DNA of 11,862 bases from an uncultured Collinsella sp. (GTDB taxonomy: Bacteria > Actinomycetota > Coriobacteriia > Coriobacteriales > Coriobacteriaceae), in assembly GCA_958453935.1 (NCBI GenBank), contig CAUDZT010000067.1:1-11862 (forward strand), in the 5' to 3' direction. Made by a program: the position numbers and the translations under genes. The first letter of the stretch is position 1. Every line of letters begins with the position of its first letter. A model generated the notes under the pieces. That model did not search any database. It saw only the letters and a program-made list of their open reading frames with translations, and had not been told where the DNA came from. Shown here one piece after another: positions 1-6,374 of the stretch.

Positions 1-76
1 GGACTTGCAGCGACGGACCTCAGGACGCTCTTACACCACGTCTGCGCGCGCCACCATGGCAGTGGACAATAAATGC

Positions 77-276
77 CAAATATGAGTACTGTTGCCTTGC
101 CGATAGCATTTACGACCAAGAAAATAATGAACATAGTTAAGAATCTGTTTATTAAAAGCGGGTCTCCAAGTCCTAAGCCGGCCATTCTGGTCAACTGGAA
201 GGGTCGCGCGCTACCGCATGAGCGCCATTTTGGGTGGTTTTGCCTGCTACTAAAATGGTAACAGTACTCATATTTG
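77..276. repeat. 200-bp element bounded by 20-bp terminal inverted repeats
   Basis: Positions 77-96 (CAAATATGAGTACTGTTGCC) and 257-276 are inverted copies that match at 19 of 20 bases. The 200 bp between the outer ends is less GC-rich on its left half than the flanking DNA and has no ribosome site in front of its short open frames. Because each terminus contains ATGAGTACTGTT, both strands can be read from an ATG into a short peptide, but neither reading looks like a protein. The arrangement resembles a non-autonomous miniature inverted-repeat element. I see no clear target-site duplication beside the repeats, and the claim that it recurs in related genomes is recollection only. No transposase is present in the window. 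Confidence 0.5.
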
Positions 277-464
277 CCCCTTTTTGTCCATGACCTCTTG
301 GAGTCGGCTCGAAAAGAGTGATTTTGGGTTGTTTGCTGCGGGTGTGGGCTTGGAAACAACGTTCGGGGTGGCGAGGCGCCCAGAATTTGGTCGCAAGGAG
401 GGCGTTCCTCGGCTGTGTCAGGAGTGTCCCTGGGTGCCGGCACATAAGGAACGTCCCTAACTGT
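277..464. other. Intergenic stretch with short repeats, no gene seen
   Basis: This stretch lies between the inverted-repeat element and the hairpin behind the acyltransferase gene. It has a 7-bp inverted repeat (GTTGTTT at 328-334 with AAACAAC at 354-360). It also has two near-identical 12-mers, AGGAGTGTCCCT at 420-431 and AGGAACGTCCCT at 447-458, placed 27 bp apart on either side of a perfect 10-bp palindrome, GTGCCGGCAC, at 434-443. The open frames running across it lack ribosome sites and plausible protein composition, so I treat it as non-coding and probably repetitive. Positions 1-76, at the window edge, also show no supportable gene. Confidence 0.4.
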
Positions 465-500
465 CGGAGGGGGTGCCTGCCGTGGCAGGCACCCCCTCCG
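465..500 (-). terminator. Perfect 16-bp hairpin downstream of the acyltransferase gene
   Basis: Arms 465-480 and 485-500 are perfectly complementary over 16 bp around a CGTG loop. The structure sits 24 nt beyond the stop codon of the minus-strand acyltransferase gene, the usual place for a transcription end. No uridine run follows on either strand, so it is not a classical rho-independent terminator. It may instead stabilise the 3' end of the mRNA or be a copy of a dispersed palindromic repeat. The hairpin is seen directly; the role is inferred. Confidence 0.5.
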
Positions 501-524
501 GATGTGGGAAGTTTGCGCTGCAGG

Positions 525-2741
525 TTACTTGTCGGTGCCCAGCTTGTGCGGCTTGAGAGCGAGCGCATTGACGAGCGCGTCGGTGGCAGACTTGACGGCT
601 GCCGGCTGCGGATCGTTGACGTGATCCTCGGGATGCACGGGCAGGTCCTTCTTGACTGCATCGTGGATCAAGTTGAGGTACTCAGTCACGCCAGTGGTCG
701 ATAGGTGCGTGCCATCGCCATCGAACAGGTCGTTGCGATTGGCGCTGTATCCGAACCAGTCGATAACGCGCACGTTCTTGTAGCGCGTAGCGGCGTTGGC
801 GATGGCCTGGTTGGTAGAGCCAACCCACGGCTGCGGGCTGCGCGTGTTCACAAACACCACAATACGCTTATCTCCTGCATCGGCCATGATGGCGTCGATC
901 TGGTCGTCGGTTACCAAGCCGTTGGTTCCCAGCGCAAAGACCACGATCTTGCCGGCAAGGTTCTGTTGGAGATAGCCCTCAAATGTCGCGCGGCCCGCAT
1001 CAAACTGGCGGCCCTTTTCGGCATCGATGTGACTGTGGGGGAACACGCCGTCAAAGGAATCGACGGCGCGCAGCGACACGGAGTCACCGATCATCAACAG
1101 GTCGTAGGAGCCATCGGGGAAGCCGTCGTTGTCCTTGTCGGTGTCGTCGGCTGCCTGTTGGTCCGTTGGCGCGGTGTTCTTGGCTTCCTTGTTGAGGACT
1201 TCGGCGCCCTCACCGCTCAGTGCAGACGTCTCGGGCACAAAGACCAGGCCGCCCAGCGCGATAACAAGCACGATCCCGCAAGTGGCGCACACGGGAATAT
1301 GCGCGCGCACCCAGTTGGCGGGCGTGGTGGTGCCGTCGTGGAACTCGGATACGGTGCGCCCAAAGGCGCCCTTTCTAAACGGCGTCTCGATAAAGCGATA
1401 TGAACATTCGGCTACGGCGACCACCAACAACACCTGCAAAATGTACTGCCACCACGGCGTATCGTTGATGTTGGCGACCGGGTTCATGAGCAACAGTAGC
1501 GGATAGTGCCACAGGTAGATGCTGTACGAGCGCTTGCCAACCCACACGAGCGGCTCGGCGGACAGTGCGCGGGCAACCATTCCCTGGGGCTGCACGCAGG
1601 CCGCGATGACCATGAGCGTGAGGATGGAGCATAGCAGCGTGCCGCCGCGATACTGGAACGCGGTGTAGCCGTTGGTGAGCGCGACCATGGCGGCAAGGCC
1701 AACCAGACCCACGACGCCCAACACATCGATGGATGCGGGCGAGGACCAAAAGCGCACGAGGGCGCTCGGCTGTGCCGGGACGGTCTCGGCTGCGTTGTCG
1801 GCCTTCTCGCTAGGCTTGCCCTCGGCGTTCTTGCCGTGCTTGGCGGCGCCAGCCAGGCGATTGAGCCCCAAACGATGAGCGAGACACACCGGCGCCAGGT
1901 CGCGATCGGGGATAAAGGCCATCCAGGCGCCCAGCAGCAGCGAGAAGACGCGGGTGTCGGTGCCGTAGTACACGCGGCTGGGGTCGGCGGCAGGGTTGTA
2001 GAGCACCATCATGGCAAGGGCGGATACCGCTGCGAGTCCCAGGACCACACGGCGCGTGTTGGGTTTGCTCACATGCATGGACACCATGGCAAACAGCAGC
2101 GGTGGCCAAACCAGGTAGAACTGTTCCTCGATGGCGAGCGACCAAAAGTGCGTAAGCGGCGAGGGGTCGCCCAGGGCGTTGAAGTACGAGACGTCCTGCA
2201 TAATCTGCCACCAGTTGTTAAAGAACAGCAGCGACGGCAGAATGTCGGGACGCATCTTGGTGAGCATCACGTGGTTAAAGATGGTGCACAGCGCGCAGGT
2301 CACGAACACTACCGTTACCACGGCGGGGACCAGGCGACGGATGCGGCGGATCCAGAAGCTCTTGAGGTCGATGCGGCCGGTCTTAGCGACTTCGTTGAGT
2401 AGCAGGCGTGTGATCAGATAGCCCGAAAGCACAAAGAAGATCGTGACGCCAAGCAGGCCGCCCTGAGCCCACGTGAGGTTGAGGTGATAGAGCACCACCG
2501 CGACGACGGCAAGCGTGCGCAGGCCGTCGAGCGCAGGGATGTAGCGGGACTTGGGGCGAGCAGGCGTCTGCTCCGCGGCGGGAGTGTTGGCGCGGCCAGC
2601 GTTGTTGGCAGAAGCGCGATGGGGGCTCGCGGTGCGTCGCGGCTCGTTGGCACGGCGCTCGCCCTTCACGCGTTCGTGCGGCGCCGGCTCGTTGCCCGTG
2701 CGGCGTCGACCGCGCGAGCCCGATTGCGAGAATTGTTCCAT
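525..2741 (-). CDS. OafA-type membrane O-acyltransferase with C-terminal SGNH domain
   Basis: This 738-residue protein is predicted to O-acetylate a cell-surface glycan at the membrane. Residues 1-65 are Arg/Pro/Ala-rich and probably disordered and cytoplasmic. The acyltransferase-3 domain runs from about 66 to 455. It opens with IPALDGLRTLAVV (68-80) and contains the YH pair at 85-86 (candidate catalytic His86), FFVLSGYLITRLL (102-114), FWSLAIEEQFYLVWP (199-213) and SYSIYLWHYPLLLL (405-418). I count about ten hydrophobic segments plus one more at 481-501. Next come an acidic linker (about 505-545) and an SGNH esterase-like domain with IGDS (551-554), GTN (605-607) and a DGTH motif (Asp676, His679). 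The linker is unusual in holding DTDKDNDGFPDG, which resembles a calcium-binding aspartate motif. Acyl_transf_3 plus SGNH is typical of peptidoglycan or polysaccharide O-acetylases; the actual acceptor is unknown. The start is preceded by GGATGA and diverges from the ribokinase gene. Confidence 0.93.
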   Translation of the reverse strand: MEQFSQSGSRGRRRTGNEPAPHERVKGERRANEPRRTASPHRASANNAGRANTPAAEQTPARPKSRYIPALDGLRTLAVVAVVLYHLNLTWAQGGLLGVTIFFVLSGYLITRLLLNEVAKTGRIDLKSFWIRRIRRLVPAVVTVVFVTCALCTIFNHVMLTKMRPDILPSLLFFNNWWQIMQDVSYFNALGDPSPLTHFWSLAIEEQFYLVWPPLLFAMVSMHVSKPNTRRVVLGLAAVSALAMMVLYNPAADPSRVYYGTDTRVFSLLLGAWMAFIPDRDLAPVCLAHRLGLNRLAGAAKHGKNAEGKPSEKADNAAETVPAQPSALVRFWSSPASIDVLGVVGLVGLAAMVALTNGYTAFQYRGGTLLCSILTLMVIAACVQPQGMVARALSAEPLVWVGKRSYSIYLWHYPLLLLMNPVANINDTPWWQYILQVLLVVAVAECSYRFIETPFRKGAFGRTVSEFHDGTTTPANWVRAHIPVCATCGIVLVIALGGLVFVPETSALSGEGAEVLNKEAKNTAPTDQQAADDTDKDNDGFPDGSYDLLMIGDSVSLRAVDSFDGVFPHSHIDAEKGRQFDAGRATFEGYLQQNLAGKIVVFALGTNGLVTDDQIDAIMADAGDKRIVVFVNTRSPQPWVGSTNQAIANAATRYKNVRVIDWFGYSANRNDLFDGDGTHLSTTGVTEYLNLIHDAVKKDLPVHPEDHVNDPQPAAVKSATDALVNALALKPHKLGTDK

Positions 2742-2928
2742 AAAACATCATCCAATGACGAGAATAATCAGCACGTATTCATTGTAGCTGCCTGCCCCTG
2801 TGAATGCTTGCTGCTGGCGTAAGCTCAAGCGCGCGTCCACATCAAAGTGGACTAAAGTTATAGGGGGTGCGAGAGTGCACAATCGTTGGTCGACGGTGGG
2901 CGCAAAGCCTGAAGACGAGGAGGTTTCC
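2742..2928. promoter_or_regulatory. Divergent promoter region between acyltransferase and ribokinase
   Basis: This 187-bp gap should hold promoters for both divergent genes. On the minus strand, TACAAT (complement of 2781-2786) is a plausible -10 for the acyltransferase, but I find no good -35. Toward ribokinase, TTATAG at about 2859-2864 could be a -10. Just upstream is a perfect inverted repeat, GTCCAC at 2836-2841 and GTGGAC at 2848-2853, separated by 6 bp. It would overlap the -35 position, which suits a repressor or activator site. The ribosome site GAGGAGG (2917-2923) lies 5 nt before the ribokinase ATG. All promoter calls here are tentative. Confidence 0.35.
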
Positions 2929-3924
2929 ATGGCGGATCACAGCATCGTTGCGGTGTTCGGCAGCATGAACATGGACCTTTCGGTGGCGTGCGAGCGCATG
3001 CCGCGTGCGGGCGAGACAGTCGGTGGCAGCGGTTTTATCACCAACGCCGGTGGCAAGGGCGCTAACCAGGCCGTCGCTGCTGCGCGCATGGGTGCGCGCA
3101 CGTGCATGATTGGCGCTGTTGGGCGCGATACCTTTGGCGATGCGCTTGTGGCAGGGCTCCAGGATGCCGGCGTGGGCGTTGAGTTCGTGGCGCGTCGCGA
3201 TGACGTGGAGACCGGTACCGCGACTATCATTCGCTGCGAGAGCGACAACCGCATCGTGCTGTCGCCGGGCGCCAACCATGCGCTTGCGGGCGAGGACGTT
3301 GCCCGCGCACTGAGGCGCTTGGTGGCCGACGAGCTCGACGGCGATGCCAGCGAGTTTGCCCCGGCTGCCGGAAGCGTCTTTATCGCCCAGGGCGAATGTG
3401 ACCTTGCAGCGACGGCCGAGGCGCTTGCTTGCGCTCACGAGCTGGGGTTCTATACGGTCTTTAACCCTGCGCCCGCCTGCGATTTGCCGGCAGGAGCGTG
3501 GCCTGCGGTCGACTTGGTCTGCCCCAACGAGACCGAGTGCCAGATGCTGACGGGCATTCTGCCCACAGATGATGCGAGTTGCGTCGCCGCGCTCAATGCG
3601 CTGCTCGACAAGGGCGCCGGCGCCGCGGTCATCACGCTGGGCGGCGCCGGCTCGGTTACGCTCGGCGATGGCGGTGAGCCGCTGCGCATGCCGGCGCTTT
3701 CGAGCGCGGTGGTCGATACGACGGCCGCGGGCGATACGTTTATTGGTGCGCTTGCTGCAGCTCGTCTGGAGGGTCTGCCGCTCTTTGAGTGCATGGCCGC
3801 GGGTGCTCGCGCCTCGGCGGTGACGGTATCGCGCCTGGGCGCTCAGCAATCAATTCCCACGCGTGCGGAAGTCGAGCACAAGTTTGGTTTAGACGGTTTG
3901 GATGTAGACGGAGAAGCGGAGTAG
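2929..3924 (+). CDS. rbsK: Ribokinase (PfkB family)
   Basis: This 331-residue cytoplasmic sugar kinase should phosphorylate D-ribose to ribose 5-phosphate with ATP, feeding the pentose phosphate pathway. The frame is open further upstream, but ATG 2929 is chosen because GAGGAGG lies 5 nt before it and the protein then begins with the usual beta strand, VAVFGSMNMDLSV (7-19). The PfkB signatures are present: GGKGANQAVAAARMG (41-55), FNPAP (178-182), NETE (200-203), the glycine-rich VITLGGAGS stretch (234-242), and VVDTTAAGDTF (261-271) with catalytic base Asp269. Length fits ribokinases (about 300-330). The next gene, a nucleoside hydrolase, starts 4 nt after its stop, so the two are almost certainly co-transcribed. 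Together they imply salvage of ribose from nucleosides. Other PfkB sugar kinases are possible, but the N-terminal substrate motif fits ribokinase well. Confidence 0.92.
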   Translation: MADHSIVAVFGSMNMDLSVACERMPRAGETVGGSGFITNAGGKGANQAVAAARMGARTCMIGAVGRDTFGDALVAGLQDAGVGVEFVARRDDVETGTATIIRCESDNRIVLSPGANHALAGEDVARALRRLVADELDGDASEFAPAAGSVFIAQGECDLAATAEALACAHELGFYTVFNPAPACDLPAGAWPAVDLVCPNETECQMLTGILPTDDASCVAALNALLDKGAGAAVITLGGAGSVTLGDGGEPLRMPALSSAVVDTTAAGDTFIGALAAARLEGLPLFECMAAGARASAVTVSRLGAQQSIPTRAEVEHKFGLDGLDVDGEAE

Positions 3925-3928
3925 AACA

Positions 3929-4903
3929 ATGGCAACCAAGAAGCTGATCCTTGATCTGGATATGGGTGTGGATGATGCGATGGCGCTCGCCTATGCCATC
4001 GCGAGCCCCGAGGTGGAGCTCGTCGGCATCACCACGTGCTTTGGCAACGTGCGCGTCGAGCAGTCGGCGCACAACTGCTTGGCGGTGCTCGACCTGTTGG
4101 GTCGTCCCGAGGTGCCGGTGTACCTGGGCGCCGATCGTCCCGTGAAAGCGACCGAACCCTACACGCCGCCGGCGTCCACCACGCTTATCCACGGCAAGAA
4201 CGGCATTGGCGGCGCAAGCGTGCCCGCCTCGCCGTACGAGCCGGTGGGCGCGACGTCGGCCGATGGCAATGCGGCGGTCGATTACCTGATTGATGCCGCG
4301 CGTACCTATGGTCCCGATCTGGCCTACGTTGCGACCGGCCCGCTCACCAATCTGGCGCTTGCCCTGGAGCGCGATGCGGCGGCGATGATGTCCATCGGCC
4401 GCGTGGTCGTGATGGGCGGTGCGCTTACCGTGCCCGGCAACGTGAGCGCGGGCGCCGAGGCCAACATGGCGGGCGACCCCGAGGCTGCCGACGCCGTGTT
4501 GCGCTCGGGCCGCAAGCTCACCATGGTGGGCTTGGATGTGACGCACCGCGTGGTGCTCACGCGCCGCGACGTTGCCGGCTGGACGGGCTCGGGCACTATG
4601 GCTGGCTGCGCGTTTGCGAGCATGGTCGAGCACTATATCGGTTCGTACGAAATGAACGCGCCCTACCTGGGCGGCTGCGCGCTGCACGATCCGCTGGCGG
4701 TTGCCGTGGCGATTGATCCCACGCTCGTGGGTGCGCTCGGCTGTAACCTGCGTGTCGACCTGCTGGGCGAGTATCGCGGCCGCACCATCTGCGACGAGCA
4801 CCGTCTGTCCGATCCAGATAAGAGCGCGCTCGTGGCGCTCACCGTGGACGCCCCACGTTTCCTCGCGGAGTTTAAGGCACGCATGGCTCGCATCCTTGGC
4901 TAA
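3929..4903 (+). CDS. Inosine/uridine-preferring nucleoside hydrolase family (ribonucleoside hydrolase)
   Basis: This 324-residue enzyme is expected to hydrolyse the N-glycosidic bond of ribonucleosides, releasing free base and ribose. The calcium-binding signature is near the N-terminus, LDLDMGVDDAMAL (8-20), with Asp11, Asp15 and Asp16 as likely metal ligands. The proline usual at position 12 of the DxDPGxDD motif is Met here. Other family features are ITTCFGN (34-40), ATGPLTNLALAL (135-146), VMGGALTVPGNVS (161-173), EANMAGDPEAA (177-187) and HDPLA (253-257), with His253 as the candidate general acid and Asp254 as a metal ligand. It starts 4 nt after the ribokinase stop, with a GGAG ribosome site overlapping the end of that gene. 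The base preference (purine, pyrimidine or broad) cannot be read from the sequence. The ribose product would go directly to the upstream kinase. Confidence 0.9.
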   Translation: MATKKLILDLDMGVDDAMALAYAIASPEVELVGITTCFGNVRVEQSAHNCLAVLDLLGRPEVPVYLGADRPVKATEPYTPPASTTLIHGKNGIGGASVPASPYEPVGATSADGNAAVDYLIDAARTYGPDLAYVATGPLTNLALALERDAAAMMSIGRVVVMGGALTVPGNVSAGAEANMAGDPEAADAVLRSGRKLTMVGLDVTHRVVLTRRDVAGWTGSGTMAGCAFASMVEHYIGSYEMNAPYLGGCALHDPLAVAVAIDPTLVGALGCNLRVDLLGEYRGRTICDEHRLSDPDKSALVALTVDAPRFLAEFKARMARILG

Positions 4904-4977
4904 ACGGTTTCTGTGCCCCGTTCCAGATTAGCTACCGAGTAAATACGCCCGTTGGGGGAATAGTCGCGTCGCTTCGC

Positions 4978-5045
4978 TTGACAACAGGCTAAACTAGCTA
5001 TTAAACATTTACTATTCTGTTTAGATTGAATTTGCGGTCGTTTAG
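4978..5045 (+). promoter_or_regulatory. Promoter and candidate operators of the LacI-type regulator
   Basis: A consensus -35, TTGACA, lies at 4978-4983, and an AT-rich -10 candidate falls within 4999-5006 (spacing of about 15-18 bp). Half-sites overlap and flank this promoter: CTAAAC at 4989-4994, TTAAAC at 5001-5006, GTTTAG at 5019-5024 and GTTTAG at 5040-5045. CTAAAC (4989) and GTTTAG (5019) form an inverted pair. TAAACATTTA (5002-5011) resembles a degenerate LacI-family operator. The same half-site family occurs before the isomerase operon, which suggests autoregulation by the gene that follows. From 4904 to 4977 I see no convincing terminator for the nucleoside hydrolase gene. Confidence 0.5.
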
Positions 5046-5106
5046 TTGTCGAGTCACGGGGCGGTCAGGCCACGATGCTCGACCGCGACCGTTACTAGGG
5101 GGAACA

Positions 5107-6117
5107 ATGGCCAAAGCAAGTGTTCGCGAGATCAGCCGCATCACCGGTTTTTCGCCTGCGACCGTGTCCAACGCGCTCAACCGCAAGCGCAGCGTGAGCG
5201 AGGAGACCGCCAAAGTCATCCTGGAGTGCGCGCAGTCGCTCGGCTATCAGCAGTCGACGCAGCTCGAGAGCATCCAGTTTGTGCTCGCGCGCAAGACGGG
5301 CGCCATCCTGGACGAGAGCACCTTCCACCCCGCGGTCATCGAGGGCGTGGAGCGCCAGGCGCGTCGCCACGGCATGAGCACGAGCTTTGTCTCGCTCGAC
5401 TTTAGCGACCTAGACGCCGTGCGTCCGCAGGTCGAGGGCCTGATCGCCGACCCGTCTGCCGCCATCGTGCTGATGGGCACCGAGTTGGGCGAGGAGGACT
5501 ACGCCCTGTTCGCTAACGCCGCCGCCCACCTGATCGTGCTCGATGGCTGGAGCGACCGCCAGTACTTCGATGCCGTGGTCATTGCCAATACCGATTCGGT
5601 GCTGCGTGCCGTGGACTACCTTATCGAGAAAGGTCACAAGCAAATCGGCTATCTGGCGGGCGACCTTCGTATCCGCAACTTTAAGGACCGCGAGCGCGGC
5701 TATCGCCAAGCGCTTGAGGATGCGGACCTCGAGGCCAATCCGGCATGGCGCGTCACGCTGGGCACCACGCTCGAGGGCGCTTATCGCGACATGGGCGCGT
5801 GGCTCGACAATGCCTCGCACGACGACCTGCCGACGGCTTTCTTTGCCGAGAACGACGTGCTCGCCGTGGGTGCCATGCGCGCGTTCAACGAGCACGGCAT
5901 TCGCGTGCCCGAGGATGTCTCGATCATCGGCTTTGACGACCTATCTCTGGGCGCTTTTTCCAACCCGCCGCTCACCACGGTGCATGTTCCCAAGCACGAG
6001 GTGGGTGAGATCGCGGTGCGCCGCCTGGTGGGCAACATCCGCAATCCCAAGAGCTACACCTGCAAAACGGCTGTGTCGACCTATTTTGTCGAGCGCCAGA
6101 GCGTGCGCGAAATCTAG
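5107..6117 (+). CDS. LacI-family transcriptional regulator
   Basis: This 336-residue DNA-binding protein has classic LacI/GalR architecture. The N-terminal helix-turn-helix spans about residues 5-25 (VREISRITGFSPATVSNALN), and the hinge region ends near LGYQQ (about 46-50). The rest is a periplasmic-binding-protein-like effector domain containing GHKQIGYLAGD and the family hallmark VSIIGFDDLSLGAFSNPPLTTV near the C-terminus. ATG 5107 is chosen over the longer open frame because AGGGGGAA sits just before it and the protein then begins directly at the helix-turn-helix. The gene precedes the isomerase-transketolase-kinase operon in the same direction, is separated from it by a terminator, and shares GTTTAC/GTAAAC-like half-sites with it. 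It therefore probably represses that operon until the sugar or a phosphorylated intermediate binds. The effector cannot be read from sequence. Confidence 0.93.
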   Translation: MAKASVREISRITGFSPATVSNALNRKRSVSEETAKVILECAQSLGYQQSTQLESIQFVLARKTGAILDESTFHPAVIEGVERQARRHGMSTSFVSLDFSDLDAVRPQVEGLIADPSAAIVLMGTELGEEDYALFANAAAHLIVLDGWSDRQYFDAVVIANTDSVLRAVDYLIEKGHKQIGYLAGDLRIRNFKDRERGYRQALEDADLEANPAWRVTLGTTLEGAYRDMGAWLDNASHDDLPTAFFAENDVLAVGAMRAFNEHGIRVPEDVSIIGFDDLSLGAFSNPPLTTVHVPKHEVGEIAVRRLVGNIRNPKSYTCKTAVSTYFVERQSVREI

Positions 6118-6180
6118 GCGGAGACGGCATCGCCTGCAGCGTGCCAAAGCTCGCTAGGGCAGTAAACATAGCGCTATTCA

Positions 6181-6208
6181 AAAGAGGGTCCTTCGGGGCC
6201 CTCTTTTT
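6181..6208 (+). terminator. Rho-independent terminator after the LacI-type gene
   Basis: The stem 6183-6191 pairs with 6196-6204 (nine pairs, one of them G-U) around a stable TTCG tetraloop, followed by a T run at 6204-6208. The three A residues before the stem can extend it. It lies 63 nt beyond the regulator stop codon and isolates the regulator from the downstream operon, which must have its own promoter. Confidence 0.9.
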
Positions 6209-6230
6209 GTTGCCCTTGTATGTTCAGATT

Positions 6231-6348
6231 GTTTACATACCGTTTAGGCTGATTTCTCTACCGTTTACGAGACTTTCGCGCTAAACTTTTAAACAAAAGA
6301 GTAAAACATTTAGTAAACATAACAAAACGAAACATGCGTCTGTTTACT
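6231..6348 (+). promoter_or_regulatory. Operator-rich promoter region of the sugar operon
   Basis: This AT-rich stretch is crowded with one half-site family. TACCGTTTA occurs as an exact direct repeat at 6238-6246 and 6259-6267, 21 bp apart (two helical turns). GTTTAC occurs at 6231-6236, 6262-6267 and 6342-6347, CTAAAC at 6281-6286 and TTAAAC at 6289-6294. AGTAAACA (6312-6319) and TGTTTACT (6341-6348) form a perfect 8-bp inverted pair. Another AGTAAACA lies upstream at 6161-6168. A possible promoter is TTTACG (6264-6269) with TTTAAA (6288-6293) at 18-bp spacing, which would place several sites over the promoter. The adjacent LacI-type protein is the obvious candidate binder. Exact operator borders and the promoter are inferred. 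Confidence 0.55.
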
Positions 6349-6374
6349 GAACATGTGACTAGGGGAGGACGTAC

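Noticed and set aside
1..76. 3' or 5' end of a gene at the left edge
   Set aside because: No frame on either strand shows a recognisable protein fragment or ribosome site, and the segment is too short to judge.
73..261. A 62-codon open frame inside the inverted-repeat element
   Set aside because: There is no ribosome site, the composition is not protein-like, and the frame spans almost the whole repeat element, with its start at one terminus; it is best explained as part of the repeat.
4903..4922. Terminator after the nucleoside hydrolase gene
   Set aside because: AACGG and CCGTT could form a 5-bp stem, but it is weak, overlaps the stop codon and has no T run.
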